From assembly GCF_949987535.1 (NCBI RefSeq), contig NC_080064.1, positions 131,406,708-131,470,707 of the forward strand: a stretch of 64,000 nucleotides of DNA, in the 5' to 3' direction. Each line of letters starts with the position of its first letter. Positions within the stretch are counted from its first letter, which is position 1. Of this stretch, positions 37,301 to 47,334 are shown piece by piece. This DNA is from Balaenoptera acutorostrata (Eukaryota; Chordata; Mammalia; Artiodactyla; Balaenopteridae). The notes below the pieces were generated by a model. It saw only the letters and a program-made list of their open reading frames with translations, ran no database searches and had not been told where the DNA came from. Position numbers and translations under genes: made by a program.

Positions 37301-38497
37301 CCCTCTTAGAACTGCTTTTGCTGCATCCCATAGGTTTTGGATCATCGTGTTTTCATTGTAATTTGTCTCTAGGTATTTTTTTATTTCCTCTTTGATTTCT
37401 TCAGTGATCTCTTGGTTATTTAGTAATGTATTGTTTAGCCCCCATGTGTTTGTGTTTTTTACGTTTTTTCCCCCGTAATTATTTCTGATCTCATAGTATT
37501 GTGGTCAGAAAAGATGCTTGGTATGATTTCAGTTTTCTTAAATTTACTGAGGCTTGATTTGTGACCCAAGATGTGATCTATCCTGGAGAATGTTCCGTGC
37601 ACACTTGAGAAGAAAGTGTAATCTTCTGTTTTTGGATGGAATATCCTATAAATATCAATTAAATCTATCTGGTCTATTGTTTCATTTAAAGTTTGTGTTT
37701 CCTTATTAAGTTTCTGTTTGGATGATCTGTCCATTGGTGTAAGTGAGGTGTTAAAATCTCCCACTATTATTGTGTTACTGTCAATTTCCTCTTTTATAGC
37801 TGTTAGCAGTTGCCTTAGGTATTGAGGTGCTCTTATGTTGGGTGCAGATATATATATATTTTTTAAAATTTTTATTTATTTATTTATTTATTTATGGCTG
37901 TGTTGGGTCTTTGTTTCTGTGCGAGGGCTTTCTCTAGTTGTGGCAAGTGGGGGCCACTCCTCATCGCGGTGTGCGGGCCTCTCACTATCGTGGCCTCTTG
38001 TTGCGGAGCACAGGCTCCAGATGTGCAGGCTCAGTAATTGTGGCTCACGGGCCCAGTTGCTTCGTGGCATGTGGGACCTTCCCAGACCAGGGCTCGACCC
38101 CGTGTCCCCTGCATTGGCAGGCAGACTCTCAACCACTGTGCCACCAGGGAAGTCCCATGCAGATATATTTTTAATTGTTATTTCTTCTTCTTGGATTGAC
38201 CCCTTGATCATCAGGTATTGTCCTTCCTTGTCTCTTGTACATTCTTTATTTTAAAGTCTATTTTATCTGATATGAGTATTGCTACTCCAGCTTTCTTTAG
38301 ATTTCCATTTGCATGGGATATCTTTTTCCATCTCCTCACTTTCAGTCTGTATGTGTCCCTAGGTCTGAAGTGCATCTCTTGTAGACAGCATATATATGGG
38401 TCTTGTTTTTGTATCGATTCAGTCTGTGTCTTTTGGTTGGAGCATTTTATCCATTCACGTTTAAGGTAATTATCGATATGTATGTTCCTATTACCAT
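34361..38497 (-). pseudogene. ORF2: L1-E ORF2, decayed and SINE-interrupted
   Basis: The minus-strand ATG lies at 38495-38497 and the stop near 34361. Readable minus-strand pieces are: EN with [20 protein letters not shown] and SDHN (37459-37764), the RT FADD segment [12 protein letters not shown] (35898-36215), the thumb (35549-35803) and the C-terminal tail (34361-34615). The tail carries an 18-bp in-frame tandem duplication (CCTGGCTATTGTAAAT twice, 34565-34600) that doubles the FTIAR motif. Several frameshifts and stops and the SINE at 37862 inactivate it. Confidence 0.9.
37862..38157 (-). mobile_element. CHR-type SINE in L1-E ORF2
   Basis: Reversed SINE with TTTA units at 37872-37893, the B-box complement near 38090 and the head complement CCAGGGAAGTCCC at 38144-38156. 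Both sides show TGCAGATATA followed by T-runs (37844 onward and 38158 onward), a target-site duplication whose left copy has expanded to (AT)n. It lies in the EN part of L1-E ORF2. Confidence 0.92.
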
Positions 38498-38555
38498 ATT
38501 CTTACTTGTTTTGGGTTTGTTTTTGTAGGTCCTTTTCTTCTCTTGTGTTTCCCAC

Positions 38556-39454
38556 TTAGAGAAGTTCCTTTAGCATTTGCTGTAGAGCTGGTTTGGTGGT
38601 GCTGAATTCTCTTAACTTTTGCTTGTCTGAAAAGCTTTTGATTTCTCCATCGAATCTGAATGAGATCCTTTCCAGATAGAGTAATTTGGTTGTAGGTTCT
38701 TCCCTTTCATCATTTTAAATATGACATGCCACTCCCTTCTGGCTTGTAGAGTTTCTGCTGAGAAATCAGCTGTTAACCTTATGGGAGTTCCCTTTTATGT
38801 TATTTGTTGTTTTTCCCTTGTTGCTTTCAATAATTTTTCTTTGTCTTTAATATTTCCCAATTTGATTACGATGTGTCTCAGCATGTTTCTCCTTGAGTTT
38901 ATCCTGCATGGGACTCTCTGCGCTTCCTGGACTTGGGTGGCTATTTCCTTTCACATGTTAGGGGAGTTTTTGACTATAATCACTTCAAATATTTTCTCTG
39001 GTCCTTTTTCTCTCTCTTCTCCTTCTGGGACCCCTATAAGGTGAATGTTGTATTAAATGTTGTCCCAGAGGTCTCTTAGGCTGTCTTCATTTCTTTTCAT
39101 TCTTTTTTCTTTATTCTGTTCTGCACCATTGAATTCCACCATTCTGTCTTCTAGGTCACTTCTCTGTTCTTCTGCCTCTGTTATTCTGCTATTGATTCCT
39201 TCTAGTGTATTTTTTATTTCAGTTATTGTATTTTTCATCTGTTTGTTTGTTCTTTAATTCTTCTAGGTCTTTGTTAAACATTTCTTGCATCTTCTCAATC
39301 TTTGCCTCCATCCTATTTCTGAGTTCCTGGATCATCTTCACTATCATTATTCTGATTTCTTTATCTGGAACGTTGCCTATCTCCACTTCATTTAGTTGTT
39401 TTTCCGTGGTTTTATCTTGTTCCTACATCTGGTATATAGCCCTCTGCTTTTCAT
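38556..39454 (-). pseudogene. ORF1: L1-E ORF1 (RNA-binding protein), decayed
   Basis: The minus-strand start is at 39454 (MKSRG...), and an early stop follows about 20 codons on. The coiled-coil part is readable at 39053-39238 (NTLEGINSRITEAEEQ and NKEKRMKRNEDSLRDLWD). The normal C-terminal stop TAA is the complement of 38556-38558. The length (about 0.9 kb) equals the intact ORF1 at 56192. Confidence 0.85.
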
Positions 39455-39522
39455 CTTGTCTATCTTTCTGTGAATGTGGTTTCTGTTCCACAGGCTGCAG
39501 GATTGTAGTTCTTCTTGCTTCT

Positions 39523-41850
39523 GATGCTTGGTTCCTTGATGGAGCTTATGTTCCAGAGACAGACAGTAAACAGTGTACATAATAAAATAAATTTCATAAT
39601 ATGTTAAAAGGTAATAATTGCTACAGGAAATTGAAAGAGAAATCAGGGTAAGGAGTGTCAGAAATGCCAGGGGAGGAAGCAGGTTGTAATGCTAATGTAG
39701 TGCTTGCCTCTGGAACAGAATAAGCAATATATAGGCTGTTAGAAGATGATATCAGAGAGCTAATGGGGAGCCAGATCATACAAGCCCCATAGGTCATTGT
39801 AGTAAGTTTGGTTTTAGTATCCGTGACACGGAGAAACTTTGCAGTGTTTTTAACAGAGGACTGTCCAGATTTAACTTTGTTTTTAAAAAGGATTACTCTA
39901 GCAGTTGTGATGAAGATAAACAAGGATTTCTCAACCTCAGCACTACTAACATTTCAAGTCAGATGATTATTTGTTGTGGGTGCTGTCCTGTGCATTTACA
40001 GTATTTAGAGCATCTTTGACTTCTACCCACTAGATGCCAGTGACACCACCTCCCCAGTTGTGACCATCAGAAATGGTCTTCAGATATTACCAAATGTCCC
40101 TTGTGGTGGCACAAAATTGCCCTCAGGTGCAAGCCAGCTGAATAGATTAATAAGGGGTAAGAGTAGAAATAGGAAGATCTTTCATGGGGCTACTATAATA
40201 ATCCAGCCTAGAGATCATGGTAGCTCAGAGCAGGATGGTAGCAGAAGACGTGACAAGTAGTGATTAGATTCTGGATAGATTTTGAAGATAAAGACAAATA
40301 GAATTACTGATGGGTTGGATGTATGATGTGAGAAGAAGGGAAGAGTCAAAAGAGAGAAGAGGCATTTTTGAGAATGACTCAAAATTTTGGCCTGCACAAA
40401 TGGAAGGATGGAATTGCCATTAACAGAGATATGTAAGGCTATGGGAGGAACAGGTTTAGGGAGAGCAGCAAAGAAAATCAAGAGTTTAGTTTGGGACAGG
40501 GAACACTACAACACTGAGAGGTGAGACCAGGAGAAACCAATAAAAGGCAGTTGAGAAAGAGCAATAACAGGAGAACACATGAGAAAGTTGATGTTGTGAA
40601 AGCCAAAAGAAGATATGTCAAGGAGAAGCTATCAATAGTCTCAAATATTGCTAATGGTTCAAGTAAGATAAAGTCTGAGAATTGACCATTTGGGTTTAGC
40701 AATGGGGAAGCTATTAGTGACCATGTCAAGCGCAGTTTTGATCAGGGTGGAGGTAATAGCTTGACTGAAATGACTTTAAGAAACAAGAGGAATCAGAAAC
40801 AACAATTATAGACAACTCCTTGCTGCAGAGGGAAGCAAAGAAATGGGGCTAGTGTTGATAGGTGAAGCAATATTTTTGTTTTTGGCCTTAAGATGGACAA
40901 AATAAGAAGATATTTGTATGCTGATTGGAATTTTCCAGTACAAAGGGAAAAATTGATGTTGTAGGAGGTAAGGGGCAGAACTGGAGCAATGTCCTTAACA
41001 GATGAGAAGGGATGCTGTCTGTGTAAGTAGATAACATGGCCTTATGTAGGAGGCAAAGACAGGTTTAATATTAATATTAATATTTAATAATAAGCAGTAA
41101 GGCAGAGTATATGCCTGCATATGCTTATAGGTAAGTTGATGTGATGATGGGAATCTAAAAATTCTCTTCTGTTGCTTTAGTTTTCCCAGTAAAGCAGGGA
41201 GCAAGGTCATCAGCTGAAAGTTGGGATGAGGGAGGAGATGTTGAATATTTGAGGAGAAAAGAAAAGGTGTTAAATATTCATCTAGGACAGTAGGAAAGTA
41301 AATAAACTAGGTGTGGATACCTTGATTTCCTGACACCATTAAGGCCAATGTGAGGTCTGTGGTTATAGAGTTAAGATTTTTTGCAGCTATGTTCAGCTAC
41401 ATGAGTACAGGCATGGAATACAGGGAGGCATGGAATAGATGAGATAGTTGGGTTTATAGGCTGTAGCTCTGACAAAGTGAGAAAGGGCAAGGTTATTGAT
41501 AGTATAAACAATGGTGTGATTTGAATGATTGGCTATAAATTTAACTGTGTAAGGAAAGGGAAAAAGAACATCAAAGGAGGGAGATCCAGTGAGAAAGTGG
41601 TACGGTTATTAATTGTGGTGAGGTTGAAGGATTGATTCTTGGGATTAGATTGACAAAGGGAGTGAGTGGGAAAAATAGAATAAGAATGAAAAAAATTGGA
41701 GGTATTGCAGTTATTGGTAGCGACAAAGTCCAGGGAATGATCATGGGAGGGTGTGGCTGAGGTCATGGAGGATAAAATTATTGGAAAAGAGAAGTCAAGG
41801 ACCTGAGAGGTCATTGTCATTTACTAGATGTGTGAGCTTAGAGAAGTTGA
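39523..41850 (-). mobile_element. L2-A: unusually long ancient L2 LINE
   Basis: This is the continuation of 34068-34119. Minus-strand translation still shows L2 (CR1-like) reverse-transcriptase landmarks in several frames: GQFSDFILLEPLAIFETIDS (40478-40729), VNGNSILPFVQAK (40215-40481) and AARVILFKNK with SLYIAYSVPEAS (39621-39923). Together with the 3' tip it covers about 2.1 kb after removing L1-E and the MER20-like insert (39921-40140). Most L2 copies are far shorter. It has no intact frame. Confidence 0.8.
39921..40140 (-). mobile_element. MER20-like hAT-Charlie element inside L2-A, reverse orientation
   Basis: Reverse complement of the family at 31697: GGATTTCTCAACCTCAGCAC start, CTACCCACTAGATGCCAGTG, CAGTTGTGACCATCAGAAAT, CAAATGTCCCTTGTGG. 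About 220 bp. L2 coding text continues on either side, so it inserted into an already present L2. Confidence 0.75.
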
Positions 41851-41874
41851 GGAGTAGAATAACATGCTTAAGAG

Positions 41875-42025
41875 GCCCTCAATAAATTGATCTTAATCTT
41901 TCTGAGCCTTTATTTCATCATCTATAAAATGAAGATTTTAACCTCTTCCTGCTTACTTTAGAGGACAATTGTGAGGATCAAATGGGACAATATATAAGGA
42001 AGTGCTTTGTAAATAATGCACCAAT
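41875..42025 (+). repeat. MIR remnant (3' two-thirds)
   Basis: TCTTTCTGAGCCTTTATTTC, ATCATCTATAAAATGAAGAT, ACAATTGTGAGGATCAAATG and GAAGTGCTTTGTAAATAATG match MIR in order. Confidence 0.7.
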
Positions 42026-42289
42026 GTACAAGCATGAAAACTTTGTTACATTTGTTTTTGTTCATGACTACATGGTATGGGGCAGAAATTTGGTGAAGCG
42101 CTGAAGATTTTAGATTTTAAAAGATTAATAATAGAGAGCTATTTTAGGATCCTAAGCAGGAAGCAACATAGTCAAACACAACTGGTAGGATTATCTCATT
42201 TACACTGGATAGGGATATTTTCTCTTCTTATCCTTTTCTTGTAAACATTTTATACTATCCCCAAACATACAGATTGGATCATCTCAGTT

Positions 42290-42780
42290 TTTTAATATCA
42301 CCTTAATATTCTCACTGTTTACATGATAACATCTACATTCCTTTGCCTGGTATTCAATAGCCTCCAAGATCTGATGTAAGTTTGCCTTTCTGCCTCCGTA
42401 GCCTGCTCATCTGCTTTGCAGTCTAATCTCCTCTAGGATTTCAGAATACCACATGATTCCTCACACTTCATGCTATTCTTCACATCTGATTCTCTTTGAT
42501 TCCATATGCCACCTACTCAATAAAGCCTTTTACCAAAGTTAATCATTCTTTCTTTTTTTGTATCTTTATTATTGAGTATATGTATATTCATGTAATTATT
42601 AATCAATTATTCATTGCTTATGTATCTGTCCCACTGTCCTGTAAGCTCCTTTAGGGCAGGGATCATACCTTATTTATCTTAGTAGAAATGAGCAATGAAT
42701 TCCATACTCATAAGCACCTATTATGTTTTTTTATGCTCAATAAATATTTGTTGACTGAATATATGAATGTTAGAATGATT
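42290..42780 (+). repeat. L2 LINE 3' end, sense orientation
   Basis: CTCCTTTAGGGCAGGGATCA, then GCTCAATAAATATTTGTTGA and ATATATGAATG are the L2 3' end. Upstream text (CCTCCAAGATCTGATG, CATATGCCACCTACTC) fits the adjacent L2 region. Confidence 0.72.
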
Positions 42781-42974
42781 GAAAGCCTCCTACTTACAAA
42801 GGACCATGTTGAATGCTGTGTTGAATATTTAAAAAAGGAAAAATAAGTATATGCTCAATAAAACTTGATTCATTTAAGTGTTCCAATTTCAAAGAGCTTC
42901 CCTGCTGAACTGGAAACTGCTGACAGAGTAAGAGTAAATGGAGTTTGACATGTCAACTAAGTAAGACAAGGCAG

Positions 42975-43165
42975 CTGTGGAATAATGGAAAGAGAACTAA
43001 ACTGGGGTCAGAAGCTCTGATTTCCAATACCAGCTCATATGCTAGCTTCATGACTTCAGCCACCATAAAACATCTCTGAACATCAATGTCCTCATCTGAA
43101 AATGAGGTATTTAGATTATGTGACCTCCTAGGTCCTTTCCAATGTTAACACTTCATGATTCTAAA
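42975..43165 (+). repeat. MIR SINE
   Basis: AATAATGGAAAGAGAACTAA, CTCTGATTTCCAATACCAGC, ATGTCCTCATCTGAAAATG and CCTAGGTCCTTTCCAATG follow the MIR pattern. Confidence 0.7.
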
Positions 43166-43742
43166 ATGCTATGAAATCATCAGATTGCTGTCAAACTCAA
43201 AATCAACTTTTGCCAAGGAGAGCCACTTATGAATTTCTGGGTGGCTAGTAACTTTTAGTGAACAATATAACTGTTCACAAGAGAGAATAACAAGTTATAA
43301 TTCTTTTTTTCCCCCATTATCTAAGGCAAGATGACTGAGTCTGCAAGTTATGCACTGTTCTCAGCTCAACGTCCCAAGCTTTATGTCTCAGTTCTGGTTT
43401 AGAGGGCATGCATAAATGCACATCTTCTTCAATCTAGATGAAACTGTGTGCCCCACCTCTGCTTAAGAGGGCAGGCATGAGTACATGCACATCTTCTTCA
43501 ATCTAGATGGAAAATATGACATATTTCAGGTTAAGCTCCAACCAATGTGCAGAGAATAATTTCTGGAACCTTGAGAAACAGAGAAAAAAATAACGCTGCA
43601 CAATTTCAACCAAATTGGAATTGATATTTGCTGCAGAGCCTGGAGACTTCCCTCTTGGCAGAAGTAGATTTTTCCCAGTTGGTTTCAAAAGTCTAATGAT
43701 ATAAAACAACAGCTGGCCTTGTAATTTCTAATAGACTGCATC
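43166..43742. other. Unique sequence with a small local duplication
   Basis: No gene seen. It includes the tandem pair described at 43402-43509. Confidence 0.45.
43402..43509 (+). repeat. Imperfect tandem duplication (period about 66 bp)
   Basis: AGAGGGCATGCAT...CACATCTTCTTCAATC at 43402-43441 is repeated as AGAGGGCAGGCAT...CACATCTTCTTCAATC at 43466-43509. The copies differ by a few substitutions and a small insertion. Confidence 0.8.
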
Positions 43743-43756
43743 TACCTCTGATATTT

Positions 43757-43877
43757 TTTTTAAAACATCTTTATTGGAGTATAATTGCTTTACAATGGTG
43801 TGTTAGTTTCTGCTTTATAACAAAGTGAATCAGTTATACATATACATATGTTCCCATATCTCTTCCCTCTTGCGTCT
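43757..43877 (-). mobile_element. Short 5'-truncated L1 3'UTR insertion
   Basis: A reversed L1 3' end of about 120 bp (ACATCTTTATTGGAGTATAA, GTGTGTTAGTTTCTGC). Its poly(A) is seen as a T-run at the left, and it is bounded by perfect 14-bp repeats TACCTCTGATATTT (43743-43756 and 43878-43891). Confidence 0.92.
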
Positions 43878-44149
43878 TACCTCTGATATTTGAGAGTGAC
43901 CATGACAGCACTCTAGGTAGGGATCTCGCCAAGCCTCAGAAGACAGCCTTGTTCTTTTAAAAAAATCATATATTGTCTTATGCACACATGCCCATGATTG
44001 AAGAATCTGGGATCAACAGTGGAGATACACAGAGAAAACAAGAGTAAGGTTTTATTTGCTTAGGGCAAAAGCTAAGTACCTCACAATTCAACTTCTTAGT
44101 CCATGATTAGTTGTGCTTTTATTTCATTGTCACAAAAGAAGTAACATGG

Positions 44150-44400
44150 TATAATGAAAAACCTGTGGGTTTTGGAGGCAGGTGGATCTGCGCTTAACTA
44201 GTAGCTCCTCAAATTTACTACCTAGGTGACCTTAAACAAGTTACTTAATCTCTCTTGGTCTGTTTATTCATCTGTAAAATAGGAACACATTTCTATCACA
44301 CAGAGTTTTGAAGTAGGTATTTTGGTGAGCAAAACACATAGATACTTTATATGTGCTAGATCCCCAAGTTCTGTGCTATGATAATGGTAGCAAGGATTGC
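44150..44400 (+). repeat. MIR SINE
   Basis: CATGGTATAATGAAAAAC, GGAGGCAGGTGGATCTG, TAGGTGACCTTAAACAAG, TTATTCATCTGTAAAATAGG and the CACACAGAGTTTTG part are in MIR order. Confidence 0.75.
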
Positions 44401-44574
44401 TATTTTAAACAACTTAAATGTGTTGTTTTAAAGTTAAGAATAGAATTTTTAGTCTTACATACAGAAAAGTGAAGTAACCTTGCTGTCAAGTGATTGTCAA
44501 CTGTAGACAAGGGATTGGTTGTCTATTGCCTCTTAGGAAGGAGAATTAGCAAGGCTGGCTTCATGGGTGTTCTT

Positions 44575-44735
44575 CCTGCGCAGTTGCAAAGGGCCCTGTG
44601 CTTAGAAGGGGCTCATGCTTGGTTTAATGCTCTGCTGTCGACACCTTGAAATTCTTAATAACTTTTTAACAGGGACCCTGCATTCTCATTTTGCACTGGT
44701 CCCTGCAAATTACATAGTAAGTCCTGAGACTTAGG
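44575..44735 (+). repeat. Unnamed interspersed repeat, copy 2
   Basis: Uninterrupted second copy of the family at 25755-26290, in the same orientation: GGGGCTCATGCTTGGTTTAA, CTCTGCTGTC, GAAATTCTTAATAACTTTTT, CATTTTGCACTGGTCCCTGC. It has no coding frame and the family is not identified. Confidence 0.7.
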
Positions 44736-45004
44736 AAGGAAATTCAATGCTATATGCATGCTTGCTCAAATTTATGAAAAAGAATGAACACATGTGGAGG
44801 AATTACTCTACCTCAAAATAAGAACAGACATTAGCATTTATGTGCTTGTTTTCAAAAGATAAAGTTAATTCTGAGTTGGTTTTGTAGAGTCTAAGTGGAG
44901 TAGATTCCATATTTACATATATAAACATAGCAAAGATTAGAAGATAAACCAAAGGATGGCAAGAACATTCATATACAAAAGCTCTCAAGCCAAAAACATT
45001 TTTA

Positions 45005-45210
45005 GCTAGACTGCCTGGGTTCAAATCCCAGCTCTGCTTACCAGCTGTGCAACTTTGGAGAACTTGCTAAATCAGATTATCATCTATGCAATGGGATAGT
45101 TGCAATCTCATTGGGTTATTGTGAGGAGTCAATGACTTATTACATGTAAAGTGCTAAGAACACTGATTGACACAGAGTGAGTTCTCAAAAGTACTACTTA
45201 TTATTATCTC
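45005..45210 (+). repeat. MIR SINE
   Basis: CTGGGTTCAAATCCCAGCTC, GCTGTGCAACTTTGGAG, TTGTGAGGAGTCAATGA and AAAGTGCTAAGAACACTG are clear MIR landmarks. Confidence 0.85.
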
Positions 45211-45479
45211 CACAGTAAACGTAGCCAAGTTTCACTTTCATTTGGAAATAATATGTACCTGCTACTTCAAGGGATTTGAAAATCTTTCATTGAAAAATAA
45301 TAAAAATAACTTTAAATTTATTGACACTGTGAGATTTATAAGTCATACTCACCCGAGAATAATGTTCATACTTTTTAATGTACAAAGGGAAGTATCAATA
45401 ACTAGCTTAATAACTGGGAATAAACATTTAAGTGTGAGTCATTCATTTGTATATGTATGTATGTATGTGTGTATTTTAC

Positions 45480-46780
45480 AGTTAATCATTGAGTGTTTTT
45501 TATATGCTAGGTTCTGAGTCAGATACTACTGATAAGTTAATGAAGATGTCACTTCTCTCAAATAACTCATCATCTAACAGAAGATACAGACCTGCAATCA
45601 AAAAATTACGAGTATGAAAAGATCTAAAAGAGGGATAAGTAACAGGTATAATGGAATCAAAGAGAAGTGTCCCTAATTCATTCTTGAGGCAGTGGGGGGT
45701 CAGGAAGGGCTTCAAATAGGAAAGAATATCTAAGATGAGACCTAAAAGGTCATGGGGAGTTAACTGTGTGAAAGATGAGGAGAAGCATAAGCAAAGTCCT
45801 AGAATTGTTCATAAAAATTACACAAGGTTTAGTATGACTAGAATGTAGAGTGTAAGGTAGAAGAGTAGTGAGATAAGAGGCTGAATTAGAGACGGGCTAA
45901 ACTACTAACTTTGTAAGGCTTGTTAAGTTTAGACCTTATCCTGAGGCATGTTGAGCCATTAAAATTTTAAGCAGTTGAGGGACATGATTAAGTTACAGTT
46001 TAGAAAATCTACTGACTATTGTATAAGTAATAGATTGGAAGGGGAAAATTATTGTTGGCAGGTAGATAGAAGGCTGTGATATAATCCAGGTGAGAGCTGA
46101 TAAAGACTTGAACTAAGGTAATGGTAATAGTAGTTGTAATAAATGGACACAGTCAACAGATAACAAAGAGAATCATTAGGACATTAAGGAAGAGAGAGGG
46201 GAAGAGGCAGGAGTGATCACAAAGTTTTGAGCTTGGGGAATTTTATGGTTGGTGATAAATCATTGATAGCAGTGCTTAAGAGGATGAGTAGGATTGGGAA
46301 GGGTGAAGGCTTAGATAGTAATTCATTTAATTTGGGACAGGATGAGTTTGAGGTGTCCTTGAAACATAAAATAGAAATGTTCAACAGGTGGTTAAACATG
46401 TAATTTGAGATTTGGGTAAGAGATTTTGGCTTAGGCAACTATTTGAAAATCATTAGCATAGAGATGAAAAGTGAAGCTATGAAAGGAAGGGAACATGTTT
46501 AGAGTGAGAAGAGATTAGGATTTAGGAAAGAACCCTGCGTCAAACAGAGGCAGATAGAAGAAAAAGAATTTACAACACCAAGAAGCAGACAAGATGATAG
46601 AATAAAAGCCAGGAGAGTGTTGTATCAAAGAATGTAACAAATAAAATATTTTAAGAAGTGGAGAGTAACCAAAAATGTACAAACATATCAAGTAAGGTAA
46701 AGATTGAGATATATACACTAACATCTACAACAAGGGCACTCACTGCTGATCTTGGAAAGAAAGCTGCAGTGAAGTTGAAA
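45480..46780 (-). mobile_element. L2-B: long reversed L2 LINE remnant
   Basis: Starts as a reversed L2 3' end (ATTGAGTGTTTTTTATATGC) and continues as reversed L2 body (GATGAGACCTAAAAGGTCAT, TTAAGCAGTTGAGGGACATG, ATATAATCCAGGTGAGAGC), the same order as in L2-A. The minus-strand frame 46217-46438 is a decayed piece of its coding region. The right end is uncertain. Confidence 0.65.
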
Positions 46781-47334
46781 GCCACCTTATATATCACTGA
46801 AGAATGAATATAAAGTGAGGAAGAAGACAGGAAGAATTCCTGTAGATATTGGTGGCTGCTTACAGTGGAATCTCTTCATACATTCTACTGAGAACAATGG
46901 AAATTTTAAAGATAGAAAATAAAATCACCCATGGCCTATGCCAACCACATAATAAGGAAACAGAGAAAACGCAAAGTCCAATTAACATGTAAGTGGAGAA
47001 ATGAATACTCAAGATTAGTAAAGTTGGTTCCAGAACTCACAGTAGAGCTGAGAGTCAGTTAGGGACTGAACAGAAGAAAATACAATGTAGTAGGGTCCTT
47101 GCAGTGACGGAACACAGTTAACATCAACTAAGATCCACCCAAGGAAAGGGACCCACTTTGGAAATACTGAAGGCAGATCAGAAGATCCCATGAGTCAAAA
47201 GGAACAAACTTGGAAAATGTGCAGAAACAGGATTTGGAAGGGAGGGAGACATTTTGGGAGCTGGAGATTCCTTTGAAAGCTGGGTGGTAGAGGTAAAACA
47301 CAAAGAATTTAAAGATAAGTGTTTTACTGAATTA
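46781..47334. other. Unassigned sequence, no gene seen
   Basis: AT-rich text with short frames only. It may include more decayed L2. Confidence 0.4.

Larger units (their letters stand above)
34134..39522 (-). mobile_element. L1-E: LINE-1, reverse orientation, inserted in L2-A
   Basis: A poly(T) (34135-34146) marks the reversed tail. On the minus strand the order is a short 5'UTR remnant, ORF1 (38556-39454), ORF2 (34361-38497), 3'UTR (34147-34360). Flanks GATGCTTGGGTACC (34120-34133) and GATGCTTGGTTCC (39523-39535) are the target-site duplication, so the element is 5'-truncated only about 70 bases upstream of ORF1. The 3'UTR type differs from L1-A/H and resembles that of L1-G (63805-64000), so this is an older subfamily. 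A SINE lies at 37862-38157. Confidence 0.93.
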
